Assembly (NCBI GenBank): GCA_007713455.1
Contig: VMRT01000001.1
Coordinates: 124,001-188,000 of the forward strand
From: Pseudomonas sp.
Lineage (GTDB): Bacteria > Pseudomonadota > Gammaproteobacteria > Pseudomonadales > Pseudomonadaceae
Reading direction: 5' to 3'
Length of the DNA: 64,000 nt
A model generated the notes under the pieces. The model made no database searches and was not told where the DNA came from. It saw nothing but the letters and a program-made list of their open reading frames with translations. A program made the position numbers and the translations under genes. Shown one piece after another: positions 60,168 through 64,000 of this stretch (the first letter of the stretch is position 1; each line of letters opens with the position of its first letter).

Positions 60168-60837
60168 CGCCATGCAAAGCCTGCGGCAGCGCTGGCAGGC
60201 GCTGGCGCCGCGCGAGCAGTGGCTGAGCGTGCTGGTCGGCGCTTCCCTGCTGGGCATGCTTTATCTACTGCTGGTGGCTGAGCCGCTCGCCGAGCGCATC
60301 GCCCAGCAGGACAGCCAGCTGCGTCTCGCCGAAGCCCGTCAGCTGGAGGCGAACAATGCGTTGCTCGAACTTCAGGCCAAGCTCGCGGCCGACCCCAATC
60401 GTCCCTATCGAGACGCCCTCGATGTGGCGCGCACCAATCGCGACCAGATTCTGCGCAGCATCGACGAGGAGACCCGCTCACTGGTTTCACCTGCACGCAT
60501 GAAAGCGCTGCTGCAGGACCTGCTGCGCCGTCAGCCTCAACTGCAGATGGTCGCGCTGCAGAGCTTCAGCGCGCCGCTGGAGTTGCCGGCCAGCGCGACG
60601 GATGCGGCGAAGGATGCGCCGCCAGCGGCGGTCAGCTTCTACCGGCACGGCCTGCGTCTGACCCTGCAAGGCGGCTACTTCGACCTGCTCGATTACCTGC
60701 AGGCGGTGCAGAACAGTGGCTGGCGTCTGCATTGGGACAGCCTGGACTATCACATCGATGAAGCCGGGCCGGACAAGGCGCGGATCACGCTGGAGCTGCA
60801 TACCTTGAGTCGCGAAGCGGGGTGGGTTGGTGTCTGA
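60160..60837 (+). CDS. mshJ: MSHA biogenesis protein MshJ (PilO-like)
   Basis: The 225-residue product has an N-terminal membrane segment at about 22-40 (WLSVLVGASLLGMLYLLLV), a coiled-coil region (about 45-120) and a C-terminal ferredoxin-like part with HGLRLTLQGGYFDLLDYLQAV. This is the PilO/MshJ pattern. ATG at 60160 overlaps the previous gene by 8 bases; the start further upstream at 60088 would add unrelated sequence. It forms the inner-membrane platform with the PilN-like protein. Confidence 0.8.
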   Translation: MNNAMQSLRQRWQALAPREQWLSVLVGASLLGMLYLLLVAEPLAERIAQQDSQLRLAEARQLEANNALLELQAKLAADPNRPYRDALDVARTNRDQILRSIDEETRSLVSPARMKALLQDLLRRQPQLQMVALQSFSAPLELPASATDAAKDAPPAAVSFYRHGLRLTLQGGYFDLLDYLQAVQNSGWRLHWDSLDYHIDEAGPDKARITLELHTLSREAGWVGV

Positions 60838-61156
60838 TTTTTCTCGTGCGTTCTGCTTGCTCCTTTTGCTGCCCGCTTCGGCCTACGCGCTCGATCCCAC
60901 CCGTCCGCCCGCGGCGTTCGTGACCGCTGCAGCGGAGCGTCAGGCACCGGCGACGCTGCACCTGCAAGCCATTATCCGTGGTGCACAGAGCGCTCGGGCG
61001 GTGCTCAACGGCCAATCGCTGAGAGTCGGCGACATCCTGGCCGACGCCCGAGTCCTGGCCATCAACACGAATTCCGTCCTGATCGAGCGCGACGGCCAGC
61101 AGCAGACGCTGCGTCTGGTTGCCCCGATCATTACTCCGAGCCAAGTCCGACCATGA
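60830..61156 (+). CDS. mshK: MSHA biogenesis protein MshK (PilP-like)
   Basis: The 108-residue protein starts at GTG and has a signal peptide (about 1-20, FCLLLLLPASAYA). The mature part LHLQAIIRGAQSARAVLNGQSLRVGDIL is the short beta domain found in PilP/MshK/GspC proteins that contact the secretin. It overlaps mshJ by 8 bases and mshL by 4 (ATGA). Confidence 0.8.
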   Translation: MSDFSRAFCLLLLLPASAYALDPTRPPAAFVTAAAERQAPATLHLQAIIRGAQSARAVLNGQSLRVGDILADARVLAINTNSVLIERDGQQQTLRLVAPIITPSQVRP

Positions 61157-62752
61157 TGCCGACCCTTTTTCCACGTCTCGGCTTGCTGAGCCTGTTCTGC
61201 CTGCTGGCCGCCTGCCAGACATTCGAGGACGGCGACAAGCGCCTCTACGAGCAGAGCAACCGTCTGTTCGAGGAAAGCCTGCAGCAGACCCAGGCCAAGG
61301 CGCTGCCGCCGCCGTCGGTGCAGGCTGCGCTGATTCCGCCGCTGAGCGTCGACGGCAGTTCGGCTGTCAGTGGCCCGCGCTTCGATGTGGTCGCCAACGA
61401 CATGCCGGCCCGCGAATTCTTCCTCAGCCTGATGGACAACGCCGGGCAGAACCTGCTGGTACACCCGGCGGTGACCGGCAACATAACCTTCAGCCTGCGC
61501 AACGTGACGCTGGAAGAAGTCCTCGCGGCGGTGCGCGACAGCTACGGCTACGACTATCGCCGCACCAGCTATGGCTATCAGATCCAGGCCAATACCGCAG
61601 TCACCCGCACCTATGACCTGAACTACCTCAACCTGCAGCGACAGGGCATGACCGATACTCGGGTCAGCTCCGGTCAAGTCACCACCGCGACAACACCGAC
61701 ACCGGTGCAGGCGGAACCACGACCAACTCGACCTCCAGCACCGTCAACGCCAGTCAGCTGCTGACCAGCAGCAGCGTCGACTTCTGGAGTGAAGTGCGCG
61801 AGGTCGTGGCGATGATGATCGGCAGCGAGGCGGACAACAGCGTGGTGGTCAACCCTCAGGCCGGACTGCTGGTGGTTCGAGCATCCAGTGCCGACCAGCA
61901 GAACGTCGAGCGCTTCCTGCAGCAGGCGCAGCGCAACCTGCAGCGGCAGGTGATTCTGGAAACCAAGATTCTCGAAGTGAGCCTGCCGACGGCTTCCAGT
62001 CCGGGATCAACTGGGCGCAGCTGGGTTCCATGGGCAACGCCGACTTCGCGCTGGGTGTGCAGGGCGACACGCTGGACGGCGTCAATAATGTCGGTGGCGT
62101 GTTCAGCGCTGCGGTCAGCGTCGGCGACTTCAGCGGCGTGCTGCAGCTGCTGGAAACCCAGGGCGATGTGCGGGTGCTTTCCAGCCCGCGGATTTCCACT
62201 CTCAACAACCAGAAGGCCGTGATCAAGGTCGGCACCGACGAGTTCTTCGTCACCGACGTTTCGACCACCACTACCTCGCTGGCGGGCGGCACCACCGCGC
62301 CCGATCTGGACATCACCCTGACGCCGTTCTTCTCCGGCATCTCGCTGGACGTCACTCCGCAGATCGACGAGAACGACCAGGTCACGCTGCACGTCCGTCC
62401 GACCGTCAGCCGCGTTCAGGATCAGAACAAGAGTATCCAGCTGGGCGGTTCCGACAACGTCTTCAACCTGCCACTGGCGCTGTCCACCACGCGTCAGTCA
62501 GATTCCATCGTGCGCGCGCGCAGCGGCCAGGTCGTGGTCATCGGTGGCCTGCTGGAAAACCGCAACAGCAACAACGACGCCAACATTCCCTGGGCCTCCA
62601 AGCTGCCCATCGTCGGCAGCCTGTTCCAGCAGCAACGCAAATCGCTCGAGCAGACCGAGCTGGTCATCCTGGTGCGCCCGCAGGTGATCGACGATCAGGT
62701 CTGGCTCGACGAGCTGCGCCGCAGCGCCGATTCGTTCCGGCAGGTCAGGTAA
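61153..62752 (+). pseudogene. mshL: MSHA secretin MshL, interrupted by two -1 frameshifts
   Basis: MshL is the outer-membrane secretin through which the MSHA pilus leaves the cell. The start codes for a lipoprotein signal (LLAAC) and the STN domain, then the frame moves at about 61690 (GCGACAACACC, where GCGACCAACACC would restore frame) and again at about 61985 (CTGCCGACGGC, where CTGGCCGACGGC would restore it). The three frames together give about 533 residues, a normal length, with the secretin core (VRVLSSPRISTLNNQKAVIKVG and a C-terminal RPQVIDD). Both changes are losses of one base in a CC or GG pair, so sequencing error is possible. As read, the protein stops near residue 203. Confidence 0.85.
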
Positions 62753-62760
62753 GCATCGGT

Positions 62761-63690
62761 ATGTACGAAGCATTCTTCGGCCTGCAGGAAAAGCCATTCG
62801 CATTGACGCCGAATACCGGCTTCATGGTTCGCCTGCCGCCTTACCAGGCGTGCCTGAACCTGCTGCGCGTGGCTCTGGCCGAAGGCGAGGGCTTCATCAA
62901 GGTGACCGGCGAAGTGGGCACCGGCAAGACCCTGCTCTGCCGCGCGCTGCTCAAGCAACTGGATGCCGAACACTACCAGCTCGCCTGGTTGCCGAACCCA
63001 GCGCTCGGACCCATGGCGCTGCGCCAGGCGTTGGCCCATGAGCTGCATGTGCCGCGGGTCGAGCAACTGGACAATCACGGGTTGCTGACGGCACTGCATC
63101 GCCGGCTGATCGAGCTGGCCGGCCAGGGCAAGAGCACCGTGCTGTTGATCGATGAGGCGCAGGCGCTGCCACCGGCCACGCTGGAGGCCCTGCGACTGCT
63201 GACCAATCTGGAAACCGAGCAGCGCAAGCTGCTACAGGTGGTGCTGTTCGGCCAGCCTGAGCTGGACGCTACGCTGGCCAGCGAGAATTTCCGGCAATTG
63301 CGCCAGCGCATCACGTTCTCCTATCGCCTGCGCCCGCTGGATGTCAGCGATGCCAGGCGCTACCTGCATGAACGCCTGGCGGTTGCCGGTTATCAAGGTG
63401 AACCGCTGTTCAAGCCGGCCGCGATTCGCCTGCTGGTCAAGGGCAGCGGTGGCATCCCGCGGTTGCTCAACATCCTGGCCAACAAGTGCCTGATGGCGGC
63501 GTTTGGCGAAGGCCAGCGGCGGGTCGGCAGCCGCCACGTACGCCGTGCCCTGGCCGATACCGAGGGTGCGCGACCGTTCCTGCGTGCAGCCCTTCCGTTG
63601 CGTTGGGCATTGCTGGCGGGTGCGGCAACCCTGAGCCTGCTGCTGAGTGCATTGCCATGGCTGTCGCAGCTGGCCGAGGTGCGGCCATGA
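62761..63690 (+). CDS. mshM: MSHA biogenesis ATPase MshM (ExeA-like)
   Basis: The 309-residue AAA+ protein begins MYEAFFGLQEKPFALTPNTGF, the ExeA/MshM start. Walker A GEVGTGKT lies at 50-57 and Walker B VLLIDEAQ at 127-134. A membrane segment lies at about 281-300. Relatives such as ExeA bind peptidoglycan or help to assemble the secretin. It starts 8 bases after mshL and overlaps mshN by 4 bases. Confidence 0.88.
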   Translation: MYEAFFGLQEKPFALTPNTGFMVRLPPYQACLNLLRVALAEGEGFIKVTGEVGTGKTLLCRALLKQLDAEHYQLAWLPNPALGPMALRQALAHELHVPRVEQLDNHGLLTALHRRLIELAGQGKSTVLLIDEAQALPPATLEALRLLTNLETEQRKLLQVVLFGQPELDATLASENFRQLRQRITFSYRLRPLDVSDARRYLHERLAVAGYQGEPLFKPAAIRLLVKGSGGIPRLLNILANKCLMAAFGEGQRRVGSRHVRRALADTEGARPFLRAALPLRWALLAGAATLSLLLSALPWLSQLAEVRP

Positions 63691-64000
63691 GCCTGGTCAA
63701 CGACATGCTGCGCGATCTCGAAGCGCGCGGCGCGGCATCCGGCGGGCAGAGCCCGTTCCTCGACATGCAGGCCGTCGATGAAACAGCCGCAACGCGGCGT
63801 CAGCGATCGGCACGGCTGCGCCGCTGGTTGCTGCCGCTGGCTATCGGGGCGTTGGTCGCCGCGGCATCGGTGGTGCTGTTCGAACGTTTCGCGCAAGCCC
63901 CGGCTGTGCAGGAGTCACCTGCCGCCGCTCCGGTGGTCGCTGCGGTGCCTGCAACTCAGCTCCTCGACGTCTTGCCGCAGCAAGACGGTGGCCGTTTCGT
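63687..64000 (+). CDS. mshN: MSHA biogenesis protein MshN, C-terminus beyond window
   Basis: The frame is open from an ATG at 63687 (ATGA overlap with the mshM stop) to the window end, 104 complete codons. It begins SLVNDMLRDLEARGA, the MshN start, has one membrane segment at about residues 45-65 and then a P/A/V/Q-rich linker. Full-length relatives carry TPR repeats, which would lie beyond the edge. Confidence 0.8.
   Translation, partial: MSLVNDMLRDLEARGAASGGQSPFLDMQAVDETAATRRQRSARLRRWLLPLAIGALVAAASVVLFERFAQAPAVQESPAAAPVVAAVPATQLLDVLPQQDGGRF

Overview
The window is chromosomal DNA of a gamma-proteobacterium of the Pseudomonas group. High GC in the core, close protein similarity to Pseudomonas families as I remember them, and gene orders such as queA-tgt-yajC-secD-secF, cysE-iscR-iscSUA-hscBA-fdx-iscX-ndk-rlmN-pilF-rodZ-ispG-hisS-yfgM-bamB-der, leuA next to an OprC-type copper receptor, guaB-guaA and uvrB-gltX all point there. 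An MSHA-type pilus cluster together with a NosA/OprC-like receptor suggests the Pseudomonas stutzeri (Stutzerimonas) group. That assignment is inference, not a database result.

Layout. Positions 1-648 hold the N-terminal part of a DNA cytosine-5 methyltransferase. It is lower in GC (87 of 180 bases at 121-300) and lies just beyond the 3' end of a tRNA-Leu(CAA) gene, so it is probably the edge of a genomic island. Positions 1.1-7.1 kb carry queuosine tRNA modification (queA, tgt), the Sec accessory complex (yajC, secD, secF) and a glycine-zipper protein. Positions 7.2-9.7 kb hold suhB, trmJ and cysE. Positions 9.8-15.4 kb are the complete isc iron-sulfur assembly operon, preceded by two abutting 25-bp dyads of the IscR type. 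Positions 15.5-24.7 kb are a long co-directional housekeeping run from ndk to der.

Positions 24.7-41.6 kb are more mixed. They include a second serine acetyltransferase, a keto-acid aminotransferase overlapping an omega-amidase-like nitrilase, two small membrane proteins, periplasmic endonuclease I, a drug/metabolite transporter, a zinc alcohol dehydrogenase, leuA, a copper-uptake pair (DUF2946 protein and OprC/NosA-like receptor), an MscS-type channel, an isochorismatase-like hydrolase, an M23 peptidase, xseA and a zinc-ribbon protein. Positions 41.7-49.5 kb hold guaB-guaA, a Tat-exported multicopper oxidase, tadA, an ABC ATPase coupled to argF, and grxD. Positions 49.7-58.3 kb hold a VanZ-like protein, tRNA-Asn with a duplicated 3' end, an aromatic/aspartate aminotransferase, uvrB, gltX, a doubled tRNA-Ala/tRNA-Glu array, a thioesterase, a small exported protein and dinB. 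Positions 58.6-64.0 kb are the start of an MSHA pilus biogenesis operon (mshI, a PilN-like gene, mshJ, mshK, mshL, mshM, mshN). In it the secretin gene mshL is broken by two single-base frameshifts, and mshN runs off the window.

Most of the window is conserved core genome and I see no clear undescribed system. The points most worth checking are the island edge at tRNA-Leu, the tRNA-Asn 3'-end duplication, the mshL frameshifts, the double IscR-like operator, the aminotransferase/omega-amidase pair, and the copper genes with their ligand residues.
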